From NCBI RefSeq assembly GCF_029945895.1, contig NZ_JAQSDL010000110.1, positions 1-64,000 of the forward strand: DNA of 64,000 bases, read 5' to 3'. Each line of letters opens with the position of its first letter. The stretch's first letter is position 1. The notes under the pieces are model-generated. The model was given only the letters and a program-made list of their open reading frames with translations. It made no database searches and was not told the origin of the DNA. A program made the position numbers and the translations under genes. Of the stretch, positions 1 to 13,119 are shown piece after piece. The DNA is from Polaromonas sp. GTDB taxonomy: Bacteria; Pseudomonadota; Gammaproteobacteria; Burkholderiales; Burkholderiaceae_C.

Positions 1-4489
<4,489 letters not shown>

Positions 4490-4493
<4 letters not shown>

Positions 4494-6646
4494 GCGCCGT
4501 GCTAGCACCCGCGGGGGTGTCGCAGGCTGGCGACGAGGAGCGGGTCAATATTCTGGTGGTGGATGACCTGTCGGAAAAACATGTCGTGTTTGGCAGCGTT
4601 CTTGAGGAACTTCACCAGAATGTGGTTCATGCCCGCTCTGGCAAGGAGGCCCTGCGGCTGATCCTGAAGATGGAGTTTGCGGTCATTCTGCTGGACGTCA
4701 ACATGCCTGACATCGACGGGCTGGAAACCGCCAAACTGATCCGCCAGTACCGGAAAACTGCGCAGACGCCGATTCTGTTCATCACGGCCTATGCCGATGA
4801 GCTGCAGACCATCCAGGGTTATGCCCTGGGCGCCGTGGACTATATCTCGACGCCCGTGGTGCCTGAAATCCTGCGCTCCAAGGTCAGGGTGTTTGTCGAC
4901 CTGTACCGCATGAATCGCCAGCTTCAGGTGCAAATGGTGCAGCGTGAGGCGCTGGCCCGTTCCGAAGCCGCCCGTTCGGCGGCCGAGGAGGCCATCAGGC
5001 GGGCCAACTACCTGTCCGAGGCGAGCCGGCTGCTCTCGCGTTCGCTCAATACCGACGACACGATCCGTACCTTGTTCCAGATTGCCCTTCCTTCCCTGGC
5101 CGATCTGGCGGCCGTGGCGTTGACGGATGATCACGGTGAACTCCGCTGCACCGGCCTGCAGGATCCGGCAAACGGCTCGTCGCCCGTTCCCGGCCATGCC
5201 CTGGCGCAGCGGCGCAAGCTTCATCCGGAGGTGGTGCAGGCGGTCCGCCTGGCCACGGCATCCCGCCAGATCGAACTGGTCCCGCCGCTGCTGTTGTGGG
5301 AGGAGCATGACAGCCTGGCTTCTTTGCCGGAAGGCATCGAGCAGACCGCGGTGTGCCCCCTTTTTGCGGGCGACCGGCCCCTGGGGGCGTTGCTGCTGTT
5401 TGGCCAGCGCCAGCACTTCGAATGCGCCCGGATGTCCCTGATCGATGAGGTTGTCAGCCGGGCCTCCATCGCAATGGAAAACGCGCGGCTTTATACCCTG
5501 GTCCAGCAGGCCGACACCCGGAAAAATGAATTTCTCGCCATGCTGGCCCACGAGTTGCGCAATCCGCTGGCGCCCATCAGCAACGCGGTCCGCATCCTGC
5601 ATGGCACCGAACTGCATGATCCCACCGTGGTCTGGGCGCGCGATGTGATTGGACGCCAGGTGGACCACATGTCGCGCATGGTCGACGACTTGCTGGATGT
5701 GTCACGGTTCGCGCGCGGCAAGGTCAGCGTGAAGACGGAGCTGCTGACGCTGACAACGCTGTGCGAACGCGCGGTGGAGGCCAGCGAGCCGCTGATCCTG
5801 GCGCGCCAGCAGGAGCTGTCGGTGTCGCTTCCCGGGGAAGCCGTGGTGATCGAAGGCGATATGGTGCGCTTGTCCCAGATTCTTTCCAACTTGCTCAACA
5901 ACGCGTCGAAGTTCACCCCGGCGCGCGGGAAGATTGGCCTGGCGGCTGCATTTTCGGGGCAGGAGCTGCGGATTTCAGTCAGGGACAACGGCCAGGGGAT
6001 AGACCCCGCGTTCCTGCCGCATGTGTTTGACCTGTTTGCCCAGGACGATCAGGCGCTGGACCGTCCCCACGGCGGTCTGGGCATCGGGCTGACCCTGGTC
6101 AAACATCTGGTGGAACTTCACGGCGGAAAGGTCAGCGCCGTCAGCGAAGGCTCCGACCGGGGCACCGAAATGTCCGTGTTCCTCCCGGCCCGTCTCGCCA
6201 CCGAGGCCGACCTCCCGTTGCCAGCGACCCGGACGCCCGCCGTGGCAGCGCGTCCGGCCGGGCTGGTTCGCGTTCTCGTGGTGGACGATTTGCTGGCGTC
6301 CGCCGACACCATGAAGGTGCTGCTGGAGTCGGAGGGGTATGTGGCCCGGATTGCCACCGACGGTGAAGCGGCCCTGGCGGCTGCCAGGGAGTTCCTGCCT
6401 GCCATCGTGATTCTCGACATCGGCCTGCCCGGCATGAATGGTTTCGAAGTGGCGCAGCGGATGCGGCAACTTCCCGAGACACGCGACGCGCTCCTGATTG
6501 CGCTGACCGGTTATGGCGAGGCCGAGAGCCGGCAACGCTCGCAGAAAGCGGGCTTTGACCATCACGTCGTCAAGCCGGCTGACATCGACTTCCTGTTGTC
6601 TGTCATCAGCCAGGCGATGCAGCAAAAAGAGGGGCTGGAGACATGA
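4490..6646 (+). CDS. Hybrid sensor kinase, REC-GAF-HisKA-HATPase-REC
   Basis: This is a soluble two-component protein of about 718 residues. It starts with a receiver (VNILVVDD near residue 22, [11 protein letters not shown]) whose usual Lys-Pro is replaced ([10 protein letters not shown]), so it may be constitutive or phosphorylated poorly. A short coiled coil and a GAF-like domain follow (about 175-330). Then come HisKA with His354 ([13 protein letters not shown]), HATPase ([25 protein letters not shown]) and a C-terminal receiver with an intact Asp ([11 protein letters not shown]) and Lys (VVKP). I chose the ATG that overlaps the upstream stop as ATGA; another in-frame ATG lies 12 bases earlier. 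Receiver-first proteins of this kind usually take phosphate from a partner, and the upstream poly-HAMP kinase is the obvious candidate. No DNA-binding output domain is present. Confidence 0.93.
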
Positions 6647-6656
6647 CCATGGGCTC

Positions 6657-7148
6657 ATGCTGCCGCACCAGGGAGCGCTTCGGCAAGTGATGCGCCCGAC
6701 GCCGCCAGATAACCCCGACTTTGCCCTTTCCGCCGATTCCGGCGTCTCTGCGGCCCTGCCCGATGACGTCCGGCGTTTTCTGGTGACCAGTGTCAGTTCC
6801 ATCCCCTACCTGGAGGCGTTGCTGCTGCTGCGCAGCCAGCCCGAGACGCGGTGGCCTGTCCGGCAGGTGGCGCAGCGGCTGTATGTGAGCGACAAGACGG
6901 CACAGGAACTGCTCGCCGAACTGGAGGCCGCAGGCGTGGTTGAAAACTCCCTGCCGGACGCCCCCCAGTTCCGCTACCAGCCGGCTTCGGAGGAGCTGCG
7001 TCAGATGCTGGACGACCTCGCAGAGGTGTATGCCCATCACCTGGTCGAGGTGACCCACCTGATTCATTCCAAGGCGGAGAAGCGGGACAAACAGGACAAA
7101 CGGGCTCAGAAGTTTGCAGATGCCTTCCGTTGGCGAAAGGATGCCTGA
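6657..7148 (+). CDS. Small winged-helix-like protein of unknown function
   Basis: About 163 residues. The middle (about 50-115) reads like a winged helix-turn-helix: LEALLLLRSQPETRWPVRQV, then the recognition-like segment RLYVSDKTAQELLAELEAAG and a short wing ending in FRYQPAS. The C-terminus is a charged helix rich in Lys, Arg and Asp. It follows the second kinase by only a few bases and precedes two small membrane proteins, so it is probably an operon member. It could be the transcriptional or adaptor output of the kinases, but it has no receiver domain. The start is uncertain: an ATG 33 bases further in is equally plausible and neither has a strong ribosome binding site. I do not recognise the family. 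Confidence 0.7.
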   Translation: MLPHQGALRQVMRPTPPDNPDFALSADSGVSAALPDDVRRFLVTSVSSIPYLEALLLLRSQPETRWPVRQVAQRLYVSDKTAQELLAELEAAGVVENSLPDAPQFRYQPASEELRQMLDDLAEVYAHHLVEVTHLIHSKAEKRDKQDKRAQKFADAFRWRKDA

Positions 7149-7151
7149 ACC

Positions 7152-7409
7152 ATGGCCGAACTGATTTATTCCCTGTGCGCGTTGACCTCGGTCGCCTGCG
7201 CCTGGCTGTCTCTGCGCGGATACCAGCGCTCCGGTCATCGCCTGCTTTTCTGGAGCGGCCTGTGTTTCCTGGCGCTGTCGGTCAACAACGTCCTGCTGGT
7301 ACTGGACAAGCTGGTGTTCACGGTGGCCGACCTGACCTTGTGGCGCCTCGTAGCCGCGCTGGCGGCTGTTGTGCTCATGCTGTTTGGCCTGATCTGGGAA
7401 GAGGAGTAA
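7152..7409 (+). CDS. Small membrane protein, DUF5985-like
   Basis: An 85-residue protein with three hydrophobic segments (about 3-18, 30-50 and 60-80), starting MAELIYSLCALTSVACAWLS. The pattern of a short first helix, a charged YQRSGHR turn, then LLFWSGLCFLALSVNN fits DUF5985 proteins as I remember them; their function is unknown. It is packed between the winged-helix-like gene and a second protein of the same type with spacings of about 3 bases. Proteins of this size and topology beside kinases may be membrane sensors or partners, but nothing in the sequence shows that. Confidence 0.75.
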   Translation: MAELIYSLCALTSVACAWLSLRGYQRSGHRLLFWSGLCFLALSVNNVLLVLDKLVFTVADLTLWRLVAALAAVVLMLFGLIWEEE

Positions 7410-7412
7410 GCC

Positions 7413-7679
7413 ATGGTCCAGGACATGCTGGCAGGAGCCATCGCGCTCGGTTCCCTCGCGGTGGGGCTGTTTTTTTTCAGGTACTGGTACACCAGCAGGG
7501 ACCGCTTTTTCCTCTACTTTGCCCTGTCGTTCTGGATCGAGGGCTTCAGCCGCATCCACATGGGCCTGAACAGCGACATCCCCGAGGATGTGCCGGTGTA
7601 CTACATGATTCGCATCCTGAGCTACGGGCTGATCCTGCTGGCGATCTGGGAAAAGAACCGGCCTGACGCCGGACCTTGA
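7413..7679 (+). CDS. Small membrane protein, second DUF5985-like copy
   Basis: An 88-residue protein with three predicted helices (about 5-22, 32-47 and 65-80). It starts 3 bases after the previous stop. Its layout parallels the upstream protein: a first helix ending in FFFRYWYTSRDRFFLYF, then an amphipathic middle segment and a final helix (ILSYGLILLAIWEKN). The two are probably ancient paralogues that work as a pair. No signal peptide or catalytic motif is visible. This is the last gene of the kinase operon; about 270 bases without a convincing gene follow. Confidence 0.75.
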   Translation: MVQDMLAGAIALGSLAVGLFFFRYWYTSRDRFFLYFALSFWIEGFSRIHMGLNSDIPEDVPVYYMIRILSYGLILLAIWEKNRPDAGP

Positions 7680-7949
7680 TGTGCTTTTGCCTCCATGCCG
7701 ATCGAGCGGGAGGCCGCTTGTGTCCTGCATCACCTTGCCGCGTAGGTATGGCACTGGTATGGCGCTGCGGGTCGATGTGGTCTTCGACAAGGCCGGCGAG
7801 ATAGATGATTTTCTGTCCTGCTGCCGTGCCCTGGTGGGCTCTGGTAGGCCCCGTCCACAGGAGCACAGACGGCCATGTGCCGCATGCCCTAAACTTTCAG
7901 CCATCGCCGCCGCTCCGGCGGCGAACCATGGACACGGAAGACCACACGC

Positions 7950-8378
7950 ATGAGTGCACTGTTTCGCGAGCAACTGCTGGCGGCCGCCGCGCAGGCCGCC
8001 TTTCCCGCCGAGAGAACGCTGAACCCAGCCACTGGCCAGGAGGGTTTTGATGCCTCCTCCGAGGCGATGCTGGCTCAGGTGTTTTCCCTGTTCGGGATCA
8101 CCACCTTGAATCCCCAGGACGAGGATGTCGACAAGGTGATCAACACCGCCTGTACCCTGGCCACCGAGGTGGCCGCGCATGTGCAGGACCTGATTTCCGC
8201 CGGCGGCGTGCTGGATGCGCTCGAAGAAGCCGACGACTGGCACCCGGCCTACCGGGCCTACATCAGGGCCCTGTGGCAGGGCGAGCGCGACGAGGTGGCG
8301 CGCTGCGCGCAGGCGCTCCACCTGTCCGCGGGCATTCCCAATGGGTCGCTGCCGCTCGACGCGGGGCCGCTGGCCTGA
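7950..8378 (+). CDS. Conserved hypothetical protein
   Basis: A 142-residue, mostly helical and acidic soluble protein (MSALFREQLLAAAAQAAFPA). It has no signal peptide, no membrane segment and only one Cys in the middle part. I do not recognise the family. It precedes the MlaE-type permease gene by about 36 bases and may be in the same transcript, but it does not look like the missing ABC ATPase: there is no Walker A or signature motif. GC content and codon use match the neighbours, so the frame is likely real. Confidence 0.6.
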   Translation: MSALFREQLLAAAAQAAFPAERTLNPATGQEGFDASSEAMLAQVFSLFGITTLNPQDEDVDKVINTACTLATEVAAHVQDLISAGGVLDALEEADDWHPAYRAYIRALWQGERDEVARCAQALHLSAGIPNGSLPLDAGPLA

Positions 8379-8414
8379 GGGGCGGAGCCCGGCGGTGCGC
8401 AGTATCATGGCCGG

Positions 8415-9218
8415 ATGACTCCCTTGGCTGATCGGCGTGGAACGCTGGCGGAACTGAACCACAGGGCGCGGAACTGGCTGGTGGGCTGGTGGCGCCTGAT
8501 CCACCTCGGCGCGCTGATTCTGGTGCTGGCCCTGTCGCCGTCCAGCTACGCCCGCGACAACCGCCGGGCGCTGGCGCGCCACATCTATCTCAACACCGCG
8601 CCCAATCTGCTGGGTTTCACGCTGATGTGTGCGCTGATCACTGTGGTCATCACGCGCATTGTCATCGTCACCGCGCTCAGTTACGGCCTGTCCCAGTACG
8701 CCTTGCAGGTCGTCATTCGGGTGCTGGTGCTGGAACTGATTCCCCTGACGGCCGCCATGTTTGTGGCCCTGCGCTGCGCCATTGCCAGCGGGGTCGAGCT
8801 GTCGCTGATGCGCCAGCGCGGTGAGTTGCAGGCCCTGCAGCAGCGCGGCCTGGACCCGGTTCGGCAAGAGGTGTTGCCGCGTGTGACGGCCGGCATTTTT
8901 GCCACGGTCACGCTGGCTGCGCTGAGTTGTGTGGTCGCGCTGGTGATGGCCTACCTCGCCAGTTACGGCTTCACGCTGTCCGGCGTGGCGATGTACACCC
9001 GGCTCTTCGGCCAGGTGTTCAACCCCGACGTAACCCTGATTTTTGTGCTGAAAACCCTGTTTTTCAGCCTCGCCGTATCGCTGATTCCGATGGCGTCCGC
9101 CCTGTACGACACGGCAGAGCTGCGTTTTCGCGCCAGCGCCGAACTGCGCATGCTGGTGCGCATGTTTGCGGTGATCCTGGTCATCGAGGTGGTGTCCCTT
9201 GTGGGCAACTACTACTGA
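8415..9218 (+). CDS. MlaE-family ABC transporter permease
   Basis: A 267-residue integral membrane protein with about five to six hydrophobic segments. The central region (ELIPLTAAMFVALRCAIASG and the following LMRQRGELQAL) matches the MlaE permease family (PF02405), the inner-membrane part of MCE phospholipid transporters. It is followed after about 54 bases by an MCE/MlaD-type gene, which supports the assignment. MlaE normally acts with the ATPase MlaF; no such gene is present beside it, so the ATPase must be encoded elsewhere or be shared. The start ATG lies shortly after the preceding hypothetical gene. Confidence 0.85.
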   Translation: MTPLADRRGTLAELNHRARNWLVGWWRLIHLGALILVLALSPSSYARDNRRALARHIYLNTAPNLLGFTLMCALITVVITRIVIVTALSYGLSQYALQVVIRVLVLELIPLTAAMFVALRCAIASGVELSLMRQRGELQALQQRGLDPVRQEVLPRVTAGIFATVTLAALSCVVALVMAYLASYGFTLSGVAMYTRLFGQVFNPDVTLIFVLKTLFFSLAVSLIPMASALYDTAELRFRASAELRMLVRMFAVILVIEVVSLVGNYY

Positions 9219-9272
9219 CGCCTGTTTCCATCCTTCCCGACATCCGTCCCTATCCACCCTTTCTTCCAAACC

Positions 9273-10277
9273 ATGAGTCAAGCCCTGCCACCCCCATCGC
9301 CGCCCGAGCCGCCGGAGCCGCCTCCCGGCAGCAGCGTGGCCATGCCGCCCGTCGCCAACCTCGAGTTCAAGGCGCTGCTGCTGCTGGTTTTCATGGCGGT
9401 GCTGGTCGTCGGCTCGGCGCTTTACGTGCTGTATGCGCGCGGCGCTTTCGAGAGTACCCAGAAGCTGGTGCTGCTGTCCGACGACTCCGAAGGCGTGGTG
9501 GTCGGCATGGACATGACGTTTTCGGGCTTCCCGATCGGTCGCGTGCGCCGCATCGAACTGGCCGAAGACGGCAAGGCCCGCATCATCGTGGATGTGCCGA
9601 CCAAGGACGCGCACTGGCTGCGCACGTCCAGCGTTTTCACCCTGGTGCGCGGGCTGGTGGGCAGTACCAACATCCGTGCCTACACCGGCATGCTCAAGGA
9701 CCCGCTGCTGCCGGACGGCGCGGTGCGCGAAGTGCTGCGCGGCGACGCCGGCGCCGAAGTGCCCAAGCTGGTAGCCGCTGCCAAGGACCTGATTGAAAAC
9801 CTCAACGGCCTGACGGGCAGCGGCGGAGCGATAGGCGCCAGTCTGGCCAACGTCCAGAAACTGACTGAAAAGCTCAACGGCCCCGGCGGGGCGCTCAGCG
9901 TGCTGCTGGGCAACGAAGCCGAAGCGAAAAAGCTGATTGCCACGCTGGACCGTACCAACGCCTTGCTGACCAAACTCGACAGCCTGGCAGCCAAGACCGA
10001 CACCCAGGTGTTTGGCGCCAAGGGCGTGATGCCGGAAGCGCGGGCCACGGTGGTTCAGCTCAACACCCTGCTCGGTGAAGCGCGCAACAGCCTGAAAAAA
10101 GTTGACGCGGTGCTTGTCGAGGCACAGGCCGTGGGCGCCAACGCCCGCGCTGCCACCGATGACCTCGGCGCGCTGCGCGGCGAGGTCGAGTCCAGCCTGC
10201 GCAAGGTGGACGGCCTGATCAACGAGATCAACCGCAAGTGGCCGTTTGCCCGCGACACGGAGATCAAGCTGCCATGA
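9273..10277 (+). CDS. MCE/MlaD-domain lipid-transport protein
   Basis: A 334-residue membrane-anchored periplasmic protein. The N-terminus is Pro-rich, followed by one transmembrane helix (about 30-52, LLLLVFMAVLVVGSALYVLY). An MCE domain follows (about 55-135), containing GVVVGMDMTFSGFPIGRVRR and the VPTKDAHWLRTSS segment. The C-terminal half is a long helical region (about 160-330) of the kind that forms the hydrophobic tunnel in MCE rings. It probably works with the upstream permease to move lipids across the periplasm. It overlaps the next gene by ATGA, so translation is coupled. Confidence 0.9.
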   Translation: MSQALPPPSPPEPPEPPPGSSVAMPPVANLEFKALLLLVFMAVLVVGSALYVLYARGAFESTQKLVLLSDDSEGVVVGMDMTFSGFPIGRVRRIELAEDGKARIIVDVPTKDAHWLRTSSVFTLVRGLVGSTNIRAYTGMLKDPLLPDGAVREVLRGDAGAEVPKLVAAAKDLIENLNGLTGSGGAIGASLANVQKLTEKLNGPGGALSVLLGNEAEAKKLIATLDRTNALLTKLDSLAAKTDTQVFGAKGVMPEARATVVQLNTLLGEARNSLKKVDAVLVEAQAVGANARAATDDLGALRGEVESSLRKVDGLINEINRKWPFARDTEIKLP

Positions 10278-10945
10278 GCATCCTTTCACGCATCCTGTCC
10301 TTTCTGGCGCTGCTGGCGCTGGCTGCCTGCAGCAGCGGGCCGAAGGCCCCCGACTGGCAGATGGAGGCCAAGACCGCCATGGAGCGGGCGGTTGCCGCCT
10401 ACCTCGAAGGCAACTCGCGCGTCGAAGCGCAGGAGTTCGCGCGCGCCCGCAGCGAACTCTCCAGCACCGGCCGCAGCGACCTGATGGCGCGGGCCGAACT
10501 GCTGCGTTGCGCCAGCCGCGTCGCCAGCCTGGTGCTCGAGCCCTGCGCCGGGTTTGAAGTGCTGCGGCCCGACGCACCGGCCGCCGAGCGCGCCTATGCC
10601 GACTACCTTGCCGGCCAGTTGCAGCCGCAGGACCTGGCCCTGCTGCCCGCCCCGCAACGCGGCGCGGCCGCAGCCGGTGCGGATGCGGCGGCTCTGAAAG
10701 CGATGGCTGATCCGCTGTCGCAACTGGTCGCCGCCGGCGTGATGTTTCGCGCCGGCCGCGCCAGCCCGGCCGTGCTGCAGCAGGCGGTGGACACGGCTTC
10801 CGGCCAGGGCTGGCGCCGGCCGCTGCTGGCCTGGCTGGGCGTGCAGTTGCAACTGGCGGAAAAGGGCGGCGATACCGAGGCAGCCGCGCACCTGCGCCGC
10901 CGCATCGCCTTGACGCAAAACCCGGCTGCGGTGGGCAAACCTTGA
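10274..10945 (+). CDS. Lipoprotein of the MCE operon, unknown function
   Basis: About 223 residues with a clear lipoprotein signal (LALLALAACSSG; Cys near residue 18). The rest is helical and Ala-rich, without recognisable motifs; it does not resemble PqiC or MlaA closely. The start overlaps the MCE gene stop as ATGA, so it is probably made in fixed ratio with it. A plausible role is the outer-membrane or periplasmic partner of the MCE protein, by analogy with PqiB-PqiC, but this is inference from position only. The stop overlaps the next start (TTGA). Confidence 0.8.
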   Translation: MSILSRILSFLALLALAACSSGPKAPDWQMEAKTAMERAVAAYLEGNSRVEAQEFARARSELSSTGRSDLMARAELLRCASRVASLVLEPCAGFEVLRPDAPAAERAYADYLAGQLQPQDLALLPAPQRGAAAAGADAAALKAMADPLSQLVAAGVMFRAGRASPAVLQQAVDTASGQGWRRPLLAWLGVQLQLAEKGGDTEAAAHLRRRIALTQNPAAVGKP

Positions 10946-12189
10946 GCCGGGCACCTGTGAGCCGCTGGGCGGTTGCCGTCGCCGGCATGTTGTCACTGGC
11001 CGCGGCCATGGGCATAGGCCGTTTTGCCTTCACGCCGCTGCTGCCCATGATGCTGAGCGATGGCGTGATCGACCTGCCGTCGGCCAGCTGGCTGGCCAGT
11101 GCCAACTACCTCGGTTATCTGGTCGGCGCGCTGCTGTGCACCTTCCAGCCCTGGATCTGGAAACACCTGCGTTTTCTGCCGGTCGTTGCCGCCTCCAGCT
11201 GGGTGCGCGCGGGCCTGGTCGCCACCACGCTGCTGACCTTGGGCATGGCCCTGCACCTGCCGGCCGTCTGGCCGCTGCTGCGTTTTGCGGCCGGTGTGGC
11301 CAGTGCGCTGGTATTTGTCTACACCTCCGGCTGGTGCCTGGCCCAACTGGCCCGGCTGGGCGCGCCGGCGCTGGGCGGCATCATGTACGCCGGCCCGGGC
11401 GCCGGCATTGCCCTGAGCGGGCTGTTTGCCAGCGCCATGGTGGCGCTGCAGTGGACGGCCGCCACCGGCTGGCTGATTTTTGGCGTGCTCGCCGCCGTGT
11501 TGACGACAGCCGTGTGGCGAACTTTCCAGGAGCGGGGGCCGGGGCCGGGCGCCAGTGCTGCCAGCGCGCCGGTCAGCACACCAGCCACGCCCCATGCGCC
11601 AGCCGGCCGCAAACAGATGCTGCTGCTGGCGCTGGCTTACGGGCTCGCCGGTTTCGGCTACATCATCACCGCCACCTTTTTGCCGGTGATCGCGCGCGAA
11701 GCCATGCCGGGTTCGGTCTGGATCGATTTCTTCTGGCCCATCTTTGGCCTTGGTGTGGTGACCGGCGCGTTGCTGGCCACCCGCATCCCGGCCAGCGGAG
11801 ACTTCCGCTACCTGCTGGCCGGCGCCTATGTGGTGCAGGCGCTGGGCATCGCGGCCAGCGTGTTGAGCCCCAACCTGGCTGGTTTCGCTTTCGGCAGCCT
11901 GCTGCTGGGCATTCCATTCACCGCCATCACTTTTTTTGCCATGCAGGAAGTGCGGCGGCTGCGGCCGGCCGCAGCCGCCAGCTACATGGGCCTGCTGACC
12001 GCCATGTACGGCATCGGTCAGATTGCCGGCCCACCGCTGGTCGCCGTGCTGCTGCGCCACAGCCGCAGCCTGGGCGAGGGGTTCACGCTGTCGCTGGAAA
12101 TCGCGGCGGCGGCCTTGCTGGCCGGCGCGCTGATGTATCTGTGGATGGCCAGTGTCTACCCGGTCCTGAAGGCCGCGCGGCAGCACTGA
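10942..12189 (+). CDS. MFS transporter, YbfB/YjiJ-type
   Basis: A 415-residue protein with about twelve hydrophobic segments. The N-terminal stretch AAAMGIGRFAFTPLLPMM and the later GAGIALSG match the YbfB/YjiJ family of the major facilitator superfamily; the substrate is unknown. The TTG at 10942 overlaps the preceding stop as TTGA; a GTG 15 bases further in is an alternative start. It may be co-transcribed with the MCE operon, but no functional link is evident. Confidence 0.88.
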   Translation: MSRAPVSRWAVAVAGMLSLAAAMGIGRFAFTPLLPMMLSDGVIDLPSASWLASANYLGYLVGALLCTFQPWIWKHLRFLPVVAASSWVRAGLVATTLLTLGMALHLPAVWPLLRFAAGVASALVFVYTSGWCLAQLARLGAPALGGIMYAGPGAGIALSGLFASAMVALQWTAATGWLIFGVLAAVLTTAVWRTFQERGPGPGASAASAPVSTPATPHAPAGRKQMLLLALAYGLAGFGYIITATFLPVIAREAMPGSVWIDFFWPIFGLGVVTGALLATRIPASGDFRYLLAGAYVVQALGIAASVLSPNLAGFAFGSLLLGIPFTAITFFAMQEVRRLRPAAAASYMGLLTAMYGIGQIAGPPLVAVLLRHSRSLGEGFTLSLEIAAAALLAGALMYLWMASVYPVLKAARQH

Positions 12190-12205
12190 ACCGGGCTGGC
12201 TCGCG

Positions 12206-12275
12206 TTTTATAGCGAAAAAGGCTTCCAGCCCAATAGCCACCTGCGCAGGCAGCTACCAAAACAGGAGCAGAACA
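12206..12275 (-). repeat. Short intergenic repeat, family A
   Basis: Read on the minus strand it contains GGTAGCTGCCTGCGCAGG, then CTATTGGGCTGGAAGCC and a T-rich tail. Related copies sit near 15410, 17820, 23487 and 29657, and one seems to be inside sucB near 36337. It lies between convergent genes, as do several other copies. Confidence 0.7.
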
Positions 12276-12278
12276 GGG

Positions 12279-12857
12279 CTAGGCCCTGGTGGTTTTTGCC
12301 AGCACCGGCCGAAGCATCTGGGCCAGCTCGGTGCCCTGCAGAACACGGATCTGGTGTTCGGCCGCAAACTGGCGCGCCTTGTCCGTCACCTGTCCGGTGG
12401 CGATGCACAGGGCGCTGTCGGCCTGGTGGGCGCCCAGCGCTGCCTGCAGGCCCTGGAAGGGCTCGATGCCCAGGTGAGCGGCTTTCCAGCGCTTGCAGGC
12501 CAGCAGCGTGGTGCGGCCTGCCCTGGCCAGTACAAAATCAGCCGCCGCGCTGTCGAGGCGCCGCACCGCATAACCTTCACGGACAAAAGCCTGCTCCACG
12601 GCGACCGAGAAATCGCGCCAGGACATCGCCTCCAGCTGCGCCAGCGTGCCTTCGACATGGGCGGTGCTGGGCGCGCTGAACTGCTTCCAGGCGGCAATCG
12701 CGCCGATCACGACAAAGGGCAGGCCCCCGAGCGCGCCAAATACAACATACTGCGCGGGCAACAACGCCTTGGAGGCCAGCCCGAAGGCGACGGCAATGGC
12801 CAGGCTGATCCACCAGGGCGAACGCAGCAGGATGGCAAAAAGTGACTTTTCAGCCAT
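12279..12857 (-). CDS. Membrane-anchored Mrr-like restriction endonuclease-fold protein
   Basis: About 192 residues. Two hydrophobic segments lie at the N-terminus (about 13-30 and 36-55), followed by a domain resembling the Mrr catalytic fold (about 75-185): MSWRDFSVAVEQAFVREGY, then DFVLARAGRTTLLACKRWK. The usual QxK catalytic pair reads AxK here, so nuclease activity may be lost. Membrane-bound proteins of this type are common in betaproteobacteria and are not linked to a methyltransferase here, so a classical restriction role is unlikely. A TTG 12 bases upstream (12869) sits behind a better AAGGA ribosome binding site and could be the true start. Confidence 0.75.
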   Translation of the reverse strand: MAEKSLFAILLRSPWWISLAIAVAFGLASKALLPAQYVVFGALGGLPFVVIGAIAAWKQFSAPSTAHVEGTLAQLEAMSWRDFSVAVEQAFVREGYAVRRLDSAAADFVLARAGRTTLLACKRWKAAHLGIEPFQGLQAALGAHQADSALCIATGQVTDKARQFAAEHQIRVLQGTELAQMLRPVLAKTTRA

Positions 12858-13119
12858 TTTGAATTTCAAGATATTCCTTTCGGGTGAGGAGGCAGGCTGG
12901 CAGGGGCGGCAGAGGTTGGGAAAGCGGGGTTTTGCCTTCACAATCCGCTTTGGCCTACACCCGCACGGGTCGAACTTCCTTATAGTAAAGCACCATGCAG
13001 ATTGCGCTCCCGCCTGTTGGCCGCATTTCACAGCCCCCGCACCTCCAGCCGGGCCCGCGCATGCCTGTCGGCGCGGTGTGGCCGGTCCGGACCGGGGCAG
13101 AGATGCCTGAAGAAGGACG

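Noticed and set aside
7681..7953. A short open frame between the DUF5985 and hypothetical genes
   Set aside because: No conserved character, no ribosome binding site, and Cys/Arg-rich composition typical of noise in this GC range.
6606..11105. A 1499-residue open frame on the minus strand
   Set aside because: It runs antisense through several genes of clear function (MCE operon, DUF5985 pair). High GC keeps such frames open; the translation is low-complexity and lacks recognisable domains.
11136..12845. A long plus-strand frame overlapping the MFS transporter and the Mrr-like gene
   Set aside because: It is an out-of-frame reading of the transporter and continues into antisense of the next gene; the translation is Ala/Gly/Arg-rich without helices.
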